Origin: Acinetobacter equi
GTDB taxonomy: Bacteria > Pseudomonadota > Gammaproteobacteria > Pseudomonadales > Moraxellaceae
DNA length: 64,000 nucleotides
Direction: 5' to 3'
NCBI RefSeq assembly: GCF_001307195.1
Contig: NZ_CP012808.1
Span: 2,356,001 to 2,420,000 of the forward strand
Numbering within the stretch: position 1 is the first letter of the stretch; the number at the start of each line of letters is the position of its first letter. A program made the translations under genes and the position numbers. The notes below the pieces were generated by a model. It was given only the letters and a program-made list of their open reading frames with translations, ran no database searches and had not been told where the DNA came from. Positions 36,836 to 46,020 of this stretch are shown piece by piece.

Positions 36836-37280
36836 CCATATTTGAGGAGGTCATCATTATAACCCGAGATTGTTGAACGTTGAGAGGATTCGAACTTAAA
36901 CGTAATTAACATAGAAAATTAATCAGACTCTAATAATTAGGAAGTCATTGTAGTACATGGCAAACCGTATATCAGAAGGTAACTTACATAATATCTTATT
37001 TAACTTATGTCTACCTAAAGTGTAGTTCATAAATGAATTTATGATTATTTGGTAATTAATTTAATGACTTATGGTAATAAAGTTTCAATTTTTGGAATGA
37101 TTGGTTCATGAACTTAGCTGAGAATATGATTTTTCACTAAAAATATTTTAAAAGTAGAATAATGAAGGTAGCTATCTTTGTTCCTTTAAGTTCTGCTTAG
37201 ATGAGTTTTCCGAAATTTAGTTGATGACAGTCTATCTATACTTTTACATATGAATTGTGATGGGTTGTAGGTAGATACGG
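36836..37280. other. 445-bp non-coding stretch before ETF-QO
   Basis: No gene recognised. It should contain the ETF-QO promoter (a TATACT motif occurs near 37238). A tRNA T-arm-like GGATTCGAA near 36887 has no matching stem and is not called. Confidence 0.4.
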
Positions 37281-39002
37281 ATGTTCCCAGAATCGGAAAT
37301 TGATCGAGAGTCAATGGAGTTTGACGTAGTCATCGTAGGTGCAGGCCCTGCCGGTCTTTCCGCCGCGATTAAAATCCGTCAACTTGCAATTGAAAATAAC
37401 CTAAACGATTTGTCCGTGTGTGTCGTCGAAAAAGGCTCTGAAGTGGGTGCGCATATCCTATCGGGTGCTGTACTTGAACCTCGTGCCATGAATGAGCTTT
37501 TCCCAAATTGGAAAGAAGAAGGTGCACCTTTAAATGTACCTGTGACTGAAGACAAAACTTTCTTCTTACTTTCTGATACAAAATCTCAAGAAGCACCGCA
37601 TTGGATGGTACCTAAAACCATGCACAATGATGGCAACTATGTCATCTCTCTTGGCAATGTCGTGCGTTGGTTAGGTCAAAAAGCTGAAGAGCTTGAAGTA
37701 TCTATCTTCCCTGGCTTTGCAGCAACAGAAATTCTTTATAATGAAGATGGTACTGTAAAAGGTATTCAGACGGGTCATATGGGTATTGGTAAAGATGGTG
37801 AACCAACACATAACTTCACACCTGGTTATGAACTACATGCAAAATACACATTATTTGCTGAAGGTTGCCGCGGCCACTTAGGTAAGCGCTTAATTTCTAA
37901 ATTCAACTTAGATAAAGATGCGGATCCTCAACATTACGGTATTGGGATTAAAGAGCTATGGGAAATCGATCCTGCTAAACATAAAGCAGGGACGGTGATG
38001 CATGGTGCTGGTTGGCCTTTAAGTGAAACAGGTTCTTCAGGCGGTTGGTGGCTCTACCATGCTGAAAACAATCAAGTGACTTTAGGGATGATTGTGGACT
38101 TGTCTTACACCAACCCACACATGTACCCATTCATGGAAATGCAACGTTGGAAAACACACCCTCTGATCAAGCAATTCCTTGAGGGTGGTAAGCGTATTTC
38201 TTATGGTGCGCGTGCCGTTGTTAAAGGTGGTTTTAACTCACTTCCTAAGCTCACGTTCCCAGGTGGATGTTTAATCGGTGATGATGCAGGTTTCTTAAAC
38301 TTCGCAAAAATCAAAGGTTCTCACACGGCTATGAAATCAGGCATGTTGTGTGGTGAAGCGGTGTTTGAAGCGATTGCAGCCGGTGTAGAAAAAGGCGGTG
38401 ATATCGCTGTTGCACGTGCAGTTGAAGGTGAAGACTTATTTGTTAAAGAATTGACTTCATATACAGACAAATTTAACAACAGCTGGCTCAAAGAAGAGTT
38501 ATATAACTCTCGTAACTTTGGCCCTGCAATGCATAAATTTGGTCAATGGATGGGTGGTGCATTTAACTTCATCGATCAAAACGTGTTTAAAGTACCATTT
38601 ACACTGCATGATTTAACGCCAGACTTTAGTTCGCTTAAAACGCAAGATGCTGGAACGTTTAAACCGAACTATCCTAAACCAGATGGTAAATTAACATTTG
38701 ACCGTTTATCTTCAGTGTTTGTATCGAATACGGTGCATGAGGAAAATCAACCAGCGCATTTAAAACTGACTGATCCATCGATTCCTGTAAACGTGAACTT
38801 ACCGAAATGGGATGAGCCTGCTCAGCGTTATTGTCCTGCAGGTGTGTATGAAATCATGGAAAATGATGATCGTTCAAAGCGTTTCCAAATCAATGCGGCA
38901 AACTGTGTGCACTGCAAAACATGTGACATTAAAGATCCTTCTCAGAATATCACCTGGGTAGTACCGGAAGGTGCTGGTGGTCCGAATTATCCGAATATGT
39001 AA
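37281..39002 (+). CDS. Electron transfer flavoprotein-ubiquinone oxidoreductase
   Basis: A 573-residue ETF-QO. The FAD loop VVIVGAGPAGLSAAIKIR is at residues 15-32, and the C-terminal [4Fe-4S] domain has YCPAGVYE followed by NCVHCKTCDIKDP. It passes electrons from ETF, reduced by acyl-CoA dehydrogenases, to ubiquinone at the inner membrane. Its codon use is richer in C-ending codons than its neighbours, fitting a well-expressed housekeeping gene. It directly follows the acyl-CoA dehydrogenase region, where four or more such enzymes need it. The start at 37281 gives the usual length. Confidence 0.93.
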   Translation: MFPESEIDRESMEFDVVIVGAGPAGLSAAIKIRQLAIENNLNDLSVCVVEKGSEVGAHILSGAVLEPRAMNELFPNWKEEGAPLNVPVTEDKTFFLLSDTKSQEAPHWMVPKTMHNDGNYVISLGNVVRWLGQKAEELEVSIFPGFAATEILYNEDGTVKGIQTGHMGIGKDGEPTHNFTPGYELHAKYTLFAEGCRGHLGKRLISKFNLDKDADPQHYGIGIKELWEIDPAKHKAGTVMHGAGWPLSETGSSGGWWLYHAENNQVTLGMIVDLSYTNPHMYPFMEMQRWKTHPLIKQFLEGGKRISYGARAVVKGGFNSLPKLTFPGGCLIGDDAGFLNFAKIKGSHTAMKSGMLCGEAVFEAIAAGVEKGGDIAVARAVEGEDLFVKELTSYTDKFNNSWLKEELYNSRNFGPAMHKFGQWMGGAFNFIDQNVFKVPFTLHDLTPDFSSLKTQDAGTFKPNYPKPDGKLTFDRLSSVFVSNTVHEENQPAHLKLTDPSIPVNVNLPKWDEPAQRYCPAGVYEIMENDDRSKRFQINAANCVHCKTCDIKDPSQNITWVVPEGAGGPNYPNM

Positions 39003-39044
39003 CTCCTTAACGATTTAAAATTGAAGCGCTGTAAAGAGATATTC

Positions 39045-40421
39045 ATGGAAGAACATAGCAAGTTACAGCCTGAATTTAGAGGATTGGTTTTATTAGCATC
39101 TGTTGGTTTTTTCATGCAGGCTCTGGATACGACCATTATCTTTACTGCTTTACCTGCTATTGCACATAGTTTAAATGAAAATCCATTAGATATTCACGGT
39201 GTCGTTATTGGCTATATATTGGCAGTTGCGGCAGGAATACCTATCAGTGGATGGCTTGCAGATAAATATGGATTAAAGAAGGTTTATTTTCTTTCTATTC
39301 TTATTTTCACCCTAGCTTCATTGGGATGTGGTTTGTCACAAACACTTGATCAATTAATTTTTTTTCGAATTCTTCAAGGATTAGGTGGGGCTTTGTTAAT
39401 GCCTGTTGCAAGACTGGCTTTATTAAAGGTTATACCTAAAGGGCAGTTTATTTCTGCTATAAGCACCATGAATATATCAGGATTAATAGGACCATTAATT
39501 GGACCTGCATTAGGTGGGTGGTTGTTAAAAGCAGCAACTTGGCATTGGATTTTTTGGGTAAATATACCTATTGGTTTAATTGGAATGATATTTACTTTAA
39601 AAGTCATGCCAAATGTTATTGAAAAAAATGTAAATAGATTTGATTTAAGTGGTTTTCTTCTGATTGCATGCGCAATGATTGGCATTGTTCTAGGCATTGA
39701 GCAAATTACGAACGTAAGTCATTCGATAAATATGATTGTCTTTTGTTTAGGTGTAGCGTGTATTGCAATAGCTTTATATATATTTCATGCAAACGCTAAC
39801 CCAGATGCATTATTCAGAGCACACCTTTTCAGGAACCGAACTTTTACCATAGGCATTTTAGGAAATTTGTTTGCACGATTGGGAGGGAATTCACTTCCAT
39901 TTCTTTTGCCCTTAATGTTGCAAGTTGCATTTAAAATTGAACCTTATATAGCAGGTTTAATGATGACTCCGCTCGTATTGGGCTCCTTATTTTCAAAGTC
40001 AATTATTCGACCAATTATGCAGAGATTAGGCTATCGGCGTTTTCTCATTATCAACTCATTATTGGTAGGTTTATGCATTGTAAGCTTCACATTTACTCAT
40101 TTAGATACGCCAATATGGTTTAAAGCGATTCATTTTTTTGTATTTGGCGTTTTAAACTCTTTACAGTTCGTAGCTATGAATGCTTTGACATTAAGTGAGT
40201 TAAGTGTAGAAGAGTCGAGTCCTGGTAATAGCTTTTTGTCCATGATTATGATGCTTTCTATGAGTATTGGTATTGCAATGTCAGGCACTATTTTGAATCT
40301 CTTTACTGACCATTATGGCGTAGGTAATACGGTTCATGCCTTCCATTCAACATTAGTTTGTATGGGGGTAATCAATATTATTACGGCATTAATCTTCTCT
40401 AAGCTTAAGAAAAAAGTTTAG
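39045..40421 (+). CDS. MFS transporter, DHA2 family (MdtD/HsrA-like)
   Basis: A 458-residue permease with 14 likely membrane segments. It has FMQALDTTIIFTALPAIA in helix 1, GWLADKYGLKKVY in the 2-3 loop and the antiporter motif C region GLIGPLIGPALGGWLL. These are features of DHA2 drug/H+ antiporters; MdtD-like members may also export metabolites such as citrate. ATG 39045 is chosen over an in-frame TTG at 39021. It lies 42 bp after ETF-QO, so read-through is likely. Substrate unknown. Confidence 0.8.
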   Translation: MEEHSKLQPEFRGLVLLASVGFFMQALDTTIIFTALPAIAHSLNENPLDIHGVVIGYILAVAAGIPISGWLADKYGLKKVYFLSILIFTLASLGCGLSQTLDQLIFFRILQGLGGALLMPVARLALLKVIPKGQFISAISTMNISGLIGPLIGPALGGWLLKAATWHWIFWVNIPIGLIGMIFTLKVMPNVIEKNVNRFDLSGFLLIACAMIGIVLGIEQITNVSHSINMIVFCLGVACIAIALYIFHANANPDALFRAHLFRNRTFTIGILGNLFARLGGNSLPFLLPLMLQVAFKIEPYIAGLMMTPLVLGSLFSKSIIRPIMQRLGYRRFLIINSLLVGLCIVSFTFTHLDTPIWFKAIHFFVFGVLNSLQFVAMNALTLSELSVEESSPGNSFLSMIMMLSMSIGIAMSGTILNLFTDHYGVGNTVHAFHSTLVCMGVINIITALIFSKLKKKV

Positions 40422-40463
40422 CTATTGAATAAATTATTTAAAGAAATTGAATGTGAATTACAG

Positions 40464-40492
40464 AGGGGAAAGGTTAATTAACAAGTTCCCCT
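40464..40492 (+). terminator. Terminator after the DHA2 permease
   Basis: AGGGGAA (40464-40470) pairs with TTCCCCT (40486-40492), followed by TTAAAG. The loop contains the smaller dyad GGTTAATTAAC. Modest strength. Confidence 0.5.
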
Positions 40493-40500
40493 TTAAAGAA

Positions 40501-40615
40501 CATCACAAGGGTAACGCTCAATGCGGTGATGTAATTTTTACCCTATATGCAGTAGTTATTTATAACTCTTCATTTTTATTTTTTAGGTAAAACAGTCTCC
40601 TAGGAGGCTGTTTTT
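40501..40615 (+). ncRNA. Candidate structured RNA with its own terminator
   Basis: Three helices interlock. CATCAC (40501-40506) pairs with GTGATG (40526-40531) around a CGC-TCAAT-GCG hairpin (40515-40525). AGGGTAA (40508-40514) pairs with TTACCCT (40538-40544). The first and last pairings cross, as in a pseudoknot, or compete as alternative folds. A strong intrinsic terminator, AAAACAGTCTCC (40589-40600) with its partner to 40614 and a T5 run, ends the unit. No protein reading frame explains it. It could be a small RNA, or a regulatory leader of the LysR gene at 40786. I do not recognise an Rfam class. Confidence 0.4.
40589..40615 (+). terminator. Strong rho-independent terminator in front of the LysR gene
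   Basis: AAAACAGTCTCC folds back on the following GGAGGCTGTTTT around a CTAG centre (one G-U pair), then a T5 run ends at 40615. It is the second terminator downstream of the DHA2 permease, so it probably ends a separate transcript, the RNA candidate at 40501. Confidence 0.85.
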
Positions 40616-40785
40616 ATAACTCATAGGCATATGAGTTTTTAGTAATTAATCCTAAATACAAAAATGTATGCTGTAATACATATAGTCATGAAGCAAATAC
40701 TGATTCTACGACTTATTGATGAGCCAGTTCTTCCGGATGAAGAATATTTATTGCATATACTGTGCTTTTACAACAGGAGGTTGAT

Positions 40786-41664
40786 ATGCGCGATATTCCA
40801 CCATTAAATGCCCTACGTACATTCGAATGTGTTGCTAGACACAAAAGTTTTACAAAGGCTGCTGATGAGTTATACGTCAGTCAATCTGCTGTGAGTCGTC
40901 AAATTACACTAATTGAAGAATATCTAGGAATTGAATTCTTTAAGCGAGAACGATCAGGAATAAGTCTGACAGAAGCAGGTGTGAAATATTATGCAGAGAT
41001 CGGTCCAGCTTTTAATAAAATCGCTATTGCCACTCGTGGTATGAGTTCATACCGTAAAAATAATGACATTGCATTACGTGTTTACTCTACTTTTGCCGCT
41101 AAGTGGCTGGTTAGACGTTTACAAAAGCTTCATGCTGATAATCCTAAACTAAGAGTCAATATTAAGACCAAAGTGGCTCCAGTCGATTTTGCAATTGAAA
41201 ATGTGGATGCTGCAATACAATTTGGGGATGGCAATTGGGCTGATGTTGATAGCTTTTTTTTATGTAGTGATGAAATCAGACCTGTATGTAGCCCCTCACT
41301 GATTAGTCATTTAACCCGACCACCAGCTCCACAGGACGTTAATAAGTATAAGCTTATACATTCTAACTATAGAAAATTAGATTGGACAGAGTGGCTAGCC
41401 GTACAAAATATAGAAAGTGCTGAAACCGACCAATTTATCTTGCCAAACTCGCTTTTGGCTTATCAGGCTGCCATTGATGGAATAGGTATTGCAATGGCAC
41501 AGACCAAACTTGTAGAACAGGAAATTGAAAACGGTAGTTTGATTTATTTCTCAGATTATGTGCTTAAACGGGATTTAGGGTATTACCTTGTTGTTCCGCA
41601 AAACTCACCAAAATTAGAAAAAATTATTGAAATAAGGGATTGGTTAATCAAGGAACTTAATTAA
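40786..41664 (+). CDS. LysR-type regulator, GcvA-like
   Basis: A 292-residue LysR protein with the GcvA-branch N-terminus [19 protein letters not shown], and the helix-turn-helix in [23 protein letters not shown] 40786 is chosen because AGGAGG lies five bases upstream; an in-frame start at 40762 would include that site in coding sequence. It is followed after 17 bp by the MmgE/PrpD gene on the same strand, so regulator and enzyme are probably co-transcribed, which is less usual than the divergent layout. Confidence 0.85.
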   Translation: MRDIPPLNALRTFECVARHKSFTKAADELYVSQSAVSRQITLIEEYLGIEFFKRERSGISLTEAGVKYYAEIGPAFNKIAIATRGMSSYRKNNDIALRVYSTFAAKWLVRRLQKLHADNPKLRVNIKTKVAPVDFAIENVDAAIQFGDGNWADVDSFFLCSDEIRPVCSPSLISHLTRPPAPQDVNKYKLIHSNYRKLDWTEWLAVQNIESAETDQFILPNSLLAYQAAIDGIGIAMAQTKLVEQEIENGSLIYFSDYVLKRDLGYYLVVPQNSPKLEKIIEIRDWLIKELN

Positions 41665-41681
41665 AAGGATGTTAAGAATTT

Positions 41682-43034
41682 ATGACAACAATCATAGAAA
41701 AATATGCTGAATATGCAGCATTGGAAGCCAAACGAGATCTTTCCGCTGAGACAATTCATCATTCGAAAAGGGCTGTACTTGACTGGTTCTCAGCTTTATA
41801 TCCAGGGATGCTAAGTGATGTTGGCACAAGAATTATTGCCACTTTTGAAGAGGAATTAGGTGTTGGCAAAAGTCGACTTCCAAGCTTAAACAAAACTGCT
41901 TTTTCTTCTTCAGCTGCATGGATATTAGGTACAACATCACATGCAATCGAATTCGATGATATTTTTAGAGACGCAGTTTATCATCCAGGGGTACCTGTGA
42001 TTAGCGCAGCACTTGCGATTGCTGATGAATATAATCGCAGCGGTTTAGATTTCTTAAAAGCTGTAATTGTAGGTTATGAAGTATCAACGCGTTTAGGTGC
42101 AGCGGTACAGCCTTCGCATTATTCATATTTCCATACCACAGGGACAGTAGGTGCTATTGGCAGTGCAGCAGCTTCAGCGTTTTTAATTAATCCACATGAT
42201 CCAGATATGTTTGCTCATGCTGTAGCAACAGCAACCACTTTTGCTTCAGGCTTGCAACAAGCTTTCCGATCTGATGCTATGACAAAAGCTTTACATGGTG
42301 GTCACGCTGCTTCAATTGGAGTTACAGCAGCTAAGTCCGCTGCTAAAGGTATTACTGGCGCTTTAGATATTCTTGAAGGTGACGTAGGATTTGGTGCTGC
42401 ATTATCTAAAAATCCCAATTGGGATAAAGCTTTAGCTGGACTAGGTGTTCATTATAATATTTGTAATATGACACAGAAAAATCATGGTTGTTGTGGGCAC
42501 ACTTTTGCGGCTATTGATGGTGTAATTGCTATTCGTCAAACTCTTTTGACAAAAGGTATATCACTTTCAGAGATTGAAAAAATTACTATTCAAACCTATC
42601 AAACAGCATTAGATGTAACAGGTAATTTTAATCCTGAATCTGCATTCCAATGCCGTTTCAGCTTACCTTATGTGGTATCTCATGGTTTTCTGCATGGCAG
42701 CGTTCGTTTAAATGCTTTTGTAGATGAGCAAATGGCATCATTAGAAACACGTGAGTTAATGAAAAGGCTTACTTTGGAAAGTGATGAAGAATTAACGTCT
42801 AAATTCCCCAATCAACGTACTGCTAGAATAAAAATTATATTGAAAGATGGACAATCCTTTGAGCATTTCTCACCATGTCGTAAAGGTGATCCAGAAGCAC
42901 CACTTACGGATACAGACTTGGATCATAAGTTCTTTGAGTTGGTTAATGGTGTGCTCACAGCAAAGCAGGCGAAAGAACTCAGAGATCAAATTTGGCTATT
43001 AGATCAAATCAATATTAATTCATTAAAAATTTAA
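41682..43034 (+). CDS. MmgE/PrpD family protein
   Basis: A 450-residue protein of the MmgE/PrpD superfamily, which includes 2-methylcitrate dehydratase, cis-aconitate decarboxylase and iminodisuccinate epimerase. Visible are SSAAWILGTTSHAIEFDD (about residues 75-92) and RSDAMTKALHGGHAASIGV, both typical. AAGGA is present before the ATG. None of the other methylcitrate-cycle genes is nearby, so a propionate role is unlikely. The neighbouring permease at 43113 and LysR suggest a tricarboxylate-like substrate taken up from outside. Reaction unknown. Confidence 0.8.
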   Translation: MTTIIEKYAEYAALEAKRDLSAETIHHSKRAVLDWFSALYPGMLSDVGTRIIATFEEELGVGKSRLPSLNKTAFSSSAAWILGTTSHAIEFDDIFRDAVYHPGVPVISAALAIADEYNRSGLDFLKAVIVGYEVSTRLGAAVQPSHYSYFHTTGTVGAIGSAAASAFLINPHDPDMFAHAVATATTFASGLQQAFRSDAMTKALHGGHAASIGVTAAKSAAKGITGALDILEGDVGFGAALSKNPNWDKALAGLGVHYNICNMTQKNHGCCGHTFAAIDGVIAIRQTLLTKGISLSEIEKITIQTYQTALDVTGNFNPESAFQCRFSLPYVVSHGFLHGSVRLNAFVDEQMASLETRELMKRLTLESDEELTSKFPNQRTARIKIILKDGQSFEHFSPCRKGDPEAPLTDTDLDHKFFELVNGVLTAKQAKELRDQIWLLDQININSLKI

Positions 43035-43052
43035 CTAACTTAAATAATTTAA

Positions 43053-43076
43053 AGGTATTTGAAATTTCAAATACCT
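43053..43076 (+). terminator. Palindromic terminator after the MmgE/PrpD gene
   Basis: AGGTATTTGAAA (43053-43064) is followed directly by its inverse complement to 43076, a 24-bp perfect palindrome followed by CTTA, 19 bp after the stop codon. Confidence 0.6.
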
Positions 43077-43112
43077 CTTAACAAAAATCTATGCTGCTAA
43101 AGTGCCACTAAA

Positions 43113-44450
43113 ATGCTTTTGAACAATAGAAATAATGAATTTACATTAGGATTAGTAGGATTATCTATCGCTATTTTTATATCTAACTTAGATATAGCAA
43201 TAATTAATCTTGCTCTACCTCATATTAGTCATGAATTAAATATATCTTTTGCTGTATCTATTTGGGCCATTACGAGCTATCAACTAGTCATGGCTGCATT
43301 AATTTTACCTTTAGCTGTTTTTGCAGATAAATTAGGTTACAGACTTATTTTTCAAATAGGCTTAATCATATTTACAATAGCTTCATTCTTTTGTGGTTTT
43401 TCTCAAACGATAGAACAGCTTATTTGGGCACGTGCTTTACAAGGTTTAGGTGCGACGGCAATTCTCGCCACTAATATTGCTTTAATTCGTCAACTTTATC
43501 CTGCAGAAAAATTAGGATTAGGCTTTGGATTTAATACATTTGTATTGGCACTTGGCTTCGTTACTGGGCCTATTATAGCTTCCTTAATCTTGTCGCACTT
43601 CCATTGGTCATGGATATTTTTGTTAAATATTCCTCTAGGTATAATAAGTTATTTTTTATGTCGCTACATTCCTAAGAGTAAAGAAAATAAATTTTCAAAA
43701 ATCAATCTCATATCAATGTTTTTAAGTGTGTTAATGTTTTCAAGTATTATTTTAGCTTTAGCAAATTTCTCTATTTCAAATTCTTTAAAAAATACAGGGA
43801 TATTTTTAAGCATAGGAATTATCTCTAGTATTTTATTATATAGGAGAGATAAAAATCATAAATATCCAATTTTTCCGATTGATCTATTCAAGAATTCAAT
43901 ATTTAACCTTTCACTAATTGCATCTTTTTTTGGATTTGTAACTCAAGGGCTAGCGTTAGTTGCATTACCTTATATATTTTTATCATTAAATTACTCTAAG
44001 CAGGAGATTCCTTTATTAATTCTGGCTTGGCCACTTATGGGAGCAATTACTGGACCACTAGCAGGAATACTTTCTAACAAAATTTCACCAGCTTATTTAG
44101 GCGCTATTGGGTTTATGTTTGTAGTAGTTGGGTTAGGGAGTATGGCTTATTTTACAGATGAATTGCCTCAATATATTACTTTCATAATAATGCTTTTTTG
44201 TGGAATTGGTTTTGGACTATTTTATACGCCTAATCAACGTATGTTTATATCAAACCTAGCTATGAATAGAAGTGGGGTTGCTGGGGGGATGCTCAATATA
44301 TCAAGGATTATGGGGCAAACTGTAGGTACATCCCTAGTTGCGATCAGTATAAACTTTTCTTCTAATAGTCTAGTTGCAATGCTTGTAATAGGTGCATTAG
44401 CAGCATTTTGTGGAAGTTTAGTGAGCCTTTATAGAATTAAATATTCTTAA
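43113..44450 (+). CDS. MFS transporter, DHA2 family
   Basis: A 445-residue permease. The helix-1 motif is SNLDIAIINLALPHIS, the 2-3 loop ADKLGYRLIFQ, and the motif C region ALGFVTGPIIASLILSH, placing it in the 14-helix DHA2 group. It lies after the LysR-MmgE/PrpD pair on the same strand, past a terminator-like palindrome. The base composition is more AT-rich than its neighbours (many Ile, Leu and Phe AT codons). Substrate unknown. Confidence 0.78.
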   Translation: MLLNNRNNEFTLGLVGLSIAIFISNLDIAIINLALPHISHELNISFAVSIWAITSYQLVMAALILPLAVFADKLGYRLIFQIGLIIFTIASFFCGFSQTIEQLIWARALQGLGATAILATNIALIRQLYPAEKLGLGFGFNTFVLALGFVTGPIIASLILSHFHWSWIFLLNIPLGIISYFLCRYIPKSKENKFSKINLISMFLSVLMFSSIILALANFSISNSLKNTGIFLSIGIISSILLYRRDKNHKYPIFPIDLFKNSIFNLSLIASFFGFVTQGLALVALPYIFLSLNYSKQEIPLLILAWPLMGAITGPLAGILSNKISPAYLGAIGFMFVVVGLGSMAYFTDELPQYITFIIMLFCGIGFGLFYTPNQRMFISNLAMNRSGVAGGMLNISRIMGQTVGTSLVAISINFSSNSLVAMLVIGALAAFCGSLVSLYRIKYS

Positions 44451-44490
44451 AAAAATTATAGCTATACAAACTAAATAAAATATAAATTAA

Positions 44491-44530
44491 AAAATATTCA
44501 GCTGATTGAATTCCATCGGCTGAATATTTT
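44491..44530. terminator. Bidirectional terminator between permease and aldehyde dehydrogenase
   Basis: AAAATATTCAGCTGAT (44491-44506) pairs with ATCGGCTGAATATTTT (44515-44530), 16 pairs with one G-U, between convergent genes. Confidence 0.85.
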
Positions 44531-44557
44531 TACAATTAAAGTTATTTAGAAATATTT

Positions 44558-45985
44558 TTAAGAAGCAATTCTAACTGTTTTAATTTTCAAGAACTCATGA
44601 ATACCTTCGACACCGCCTTCAGTACCTAAACCACTGTCCTTTACACCACCAAAAGGTGTTTCTGGTAAAGATGCTTGCCAATCATTAATGCTGATTACAC
44701 CACTTTCAATTTCATTCGAAATACGTTGAATGTATTGGAAGTTTTGAGTAAAAGCATATGAGGCTAAACCAAAAGGCAAACGATTTGCTTCTTGTAATGC
44801 TTCATCAAGAGACGTGAAGGATTTTAGAATAGCAATTGGGCCAAATGGCTCAATATGATTTACATCAACATCTAAGTTAGGTTGAATGATAACAGTCGGA
44901 GCATAAAAATTACCTGGCAATTTTTCTAATCTTTCACCGCCAGCCGAGATTTCTGCACCAAGTTCACGAGCATTCTTTACGAGTTGTTCAATAGCAGCTA
45001 AGCGTCGTGAATTTTTTAAAGGCCCCATTTGGGTTTGTCCATCTAGTGGGCTTCCCACTTTAATTTGCTTCGCATGTGCTGTAAATTTCTCACAAAAATC
45101 AGCAAAAATAGATTCGTGAATTAAAAAACGGGTAGGGGAAGTACAGACTTGCCCCGCATTCCTATATTTTGAAACTACAGCGGCTCTCGCGACTTTATCA
45201 ACATCGACATCTTCACAGATAATAACAGGTGCATGGCCACCTAACTCTAGGGTTAGTTTTTTTAGATGTTTAGACGCTTTTTCAGCCAAGGATTTACCAA
45301 TTGAAGTGGCACCAGTAAATGTAATCATCGCAACATCTGTAGATTCGCATAAGATATTCGAAATTTCTTCAGGATTGCCAAAAACCATATTGACTAAGCC
45401 TTTAGGAAAGTCTAGTTCATGAATAATTTCTGCAATCTTGAGTGCTACACCTGCAGTTTCTTCAGATGGTTTCATGACTATCGAACAACCGGCAGCAAGA
45501 GCTGCACTGATTTTACGAGCAGGCGTAATCGCAGGAGCATTCCAACCTGAAAATGCAGCCACTACGCCTACAGGCTCGTAGACAACAGTCTGTTTCATGT
45601 TTGGATTACGCGGAGCGATGGTTTTACCATAAATACGTCGAGCTTCTTCACTTGCCCACTCGAACATTTCAGCAGCAGTCTGAACTTCCTTTTTCGCTTC
45701 AGCTAAAGGTTTACCGAGTTCTAAAGAAATTTTTTCTGCAATCACATCGACACGCGTATACATCAAATTTGCGATTTGACGGATTTTGACTGAGCGATCA
45801 TAGGCTGAAGTTTTCGCCCAAACTTTATACGCTTGAAGAGCGGATTGAATCGCCTCTTGTATGTCTTGCGCAGAAGTAAATTGAAGCGTTCCCAAAATCT
45901 CTGAAGTTGATGGATTAATCACTTCATAATTTATTTCAGACGAACCTTGACGGAATTTCCCTGAAATATACTGACTATATTGCAT
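44558..45985 (-). CDS. NAD(P)-dependent aldehyde dehydrogenase, succinate-semialdehyde-type
   Basis: A 475-residue aldehyde dehydrogenase. The general base Glu is in LTLELGGHAPVI (about residue 252) and the nucleophilic Cys in NAGQVCTSPTRFL (about residue 286). SGWNAPA occupies the place of the usual active-site Asn loop. It is most like succinate-semialdehyde/glycolaldehyde dehydrogenases (GabD-like). It follows a 3-hydroxyisobutyrate-dehydrogenase-like gene by 35 bp, giving a two-gene operon that can interconvert a hydroxy acid, a semialdehyde and a dicarboxylate. Confidence 0.85.
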   Translation of the reverse strand: MQYSQYISGKFRQGSSEINYEVINPSTSEILGTLQFTSAQDIQEAIQSALQAYKVWAKTSAYDRSVKIRQIANLMYTRVDVIAEKISLELGKPLAEAKKEVQTAAEMFEWASEEARRIYGKTIAPRNPNMKQTVVYEPVGVVAAFSGWNAPAITPARKISAALAAGCSIVMKPSEETAGVALKIAEIIHELDFPKGLVNMVFGNPEEISNILCESTDVAMITFTGATSIGKSLAEKASKHLKKLTLELGGHAPVIICEDVDVDKVARAAVVSKYRNAGQVCTSPTRFLIHESIFADFCEKFTAHAKQIKVGSPLDGQTQMGPLKNSRRLAAIEQLVKNARELGAEISAGGERLEKLPGNFYAPTVIIQPNLDVDVNHIEPFGPIAILKSFTSLDEALQEANRLPFGLASYAFTQNFQYIQRISNEIESGVISINDWQASLPETPFGGVKDSGLGTEGGVEGIHEFLKIKTVRIAS

Positions 45986-46020
45986 AATTTATGGCTCTAT
46001 AAAATGAGTATTTCGAAGGA

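Noticed and set aside
36881..36896. GGATTCGAA stretch resembling a tRNA T-arm on the minus strand
   Set aside because: The bases flanking the loop do not pair and no acceptor, anticodon or D-arm can be assembled nearby. At most a remnant, more likely chance.
41682..43034. PrpD of a methylcitrate cycle
   Set aside because: No prpB, prpC or acnD gene is near and the partners are a LysR gene and a permease. Only the superfamily is called.
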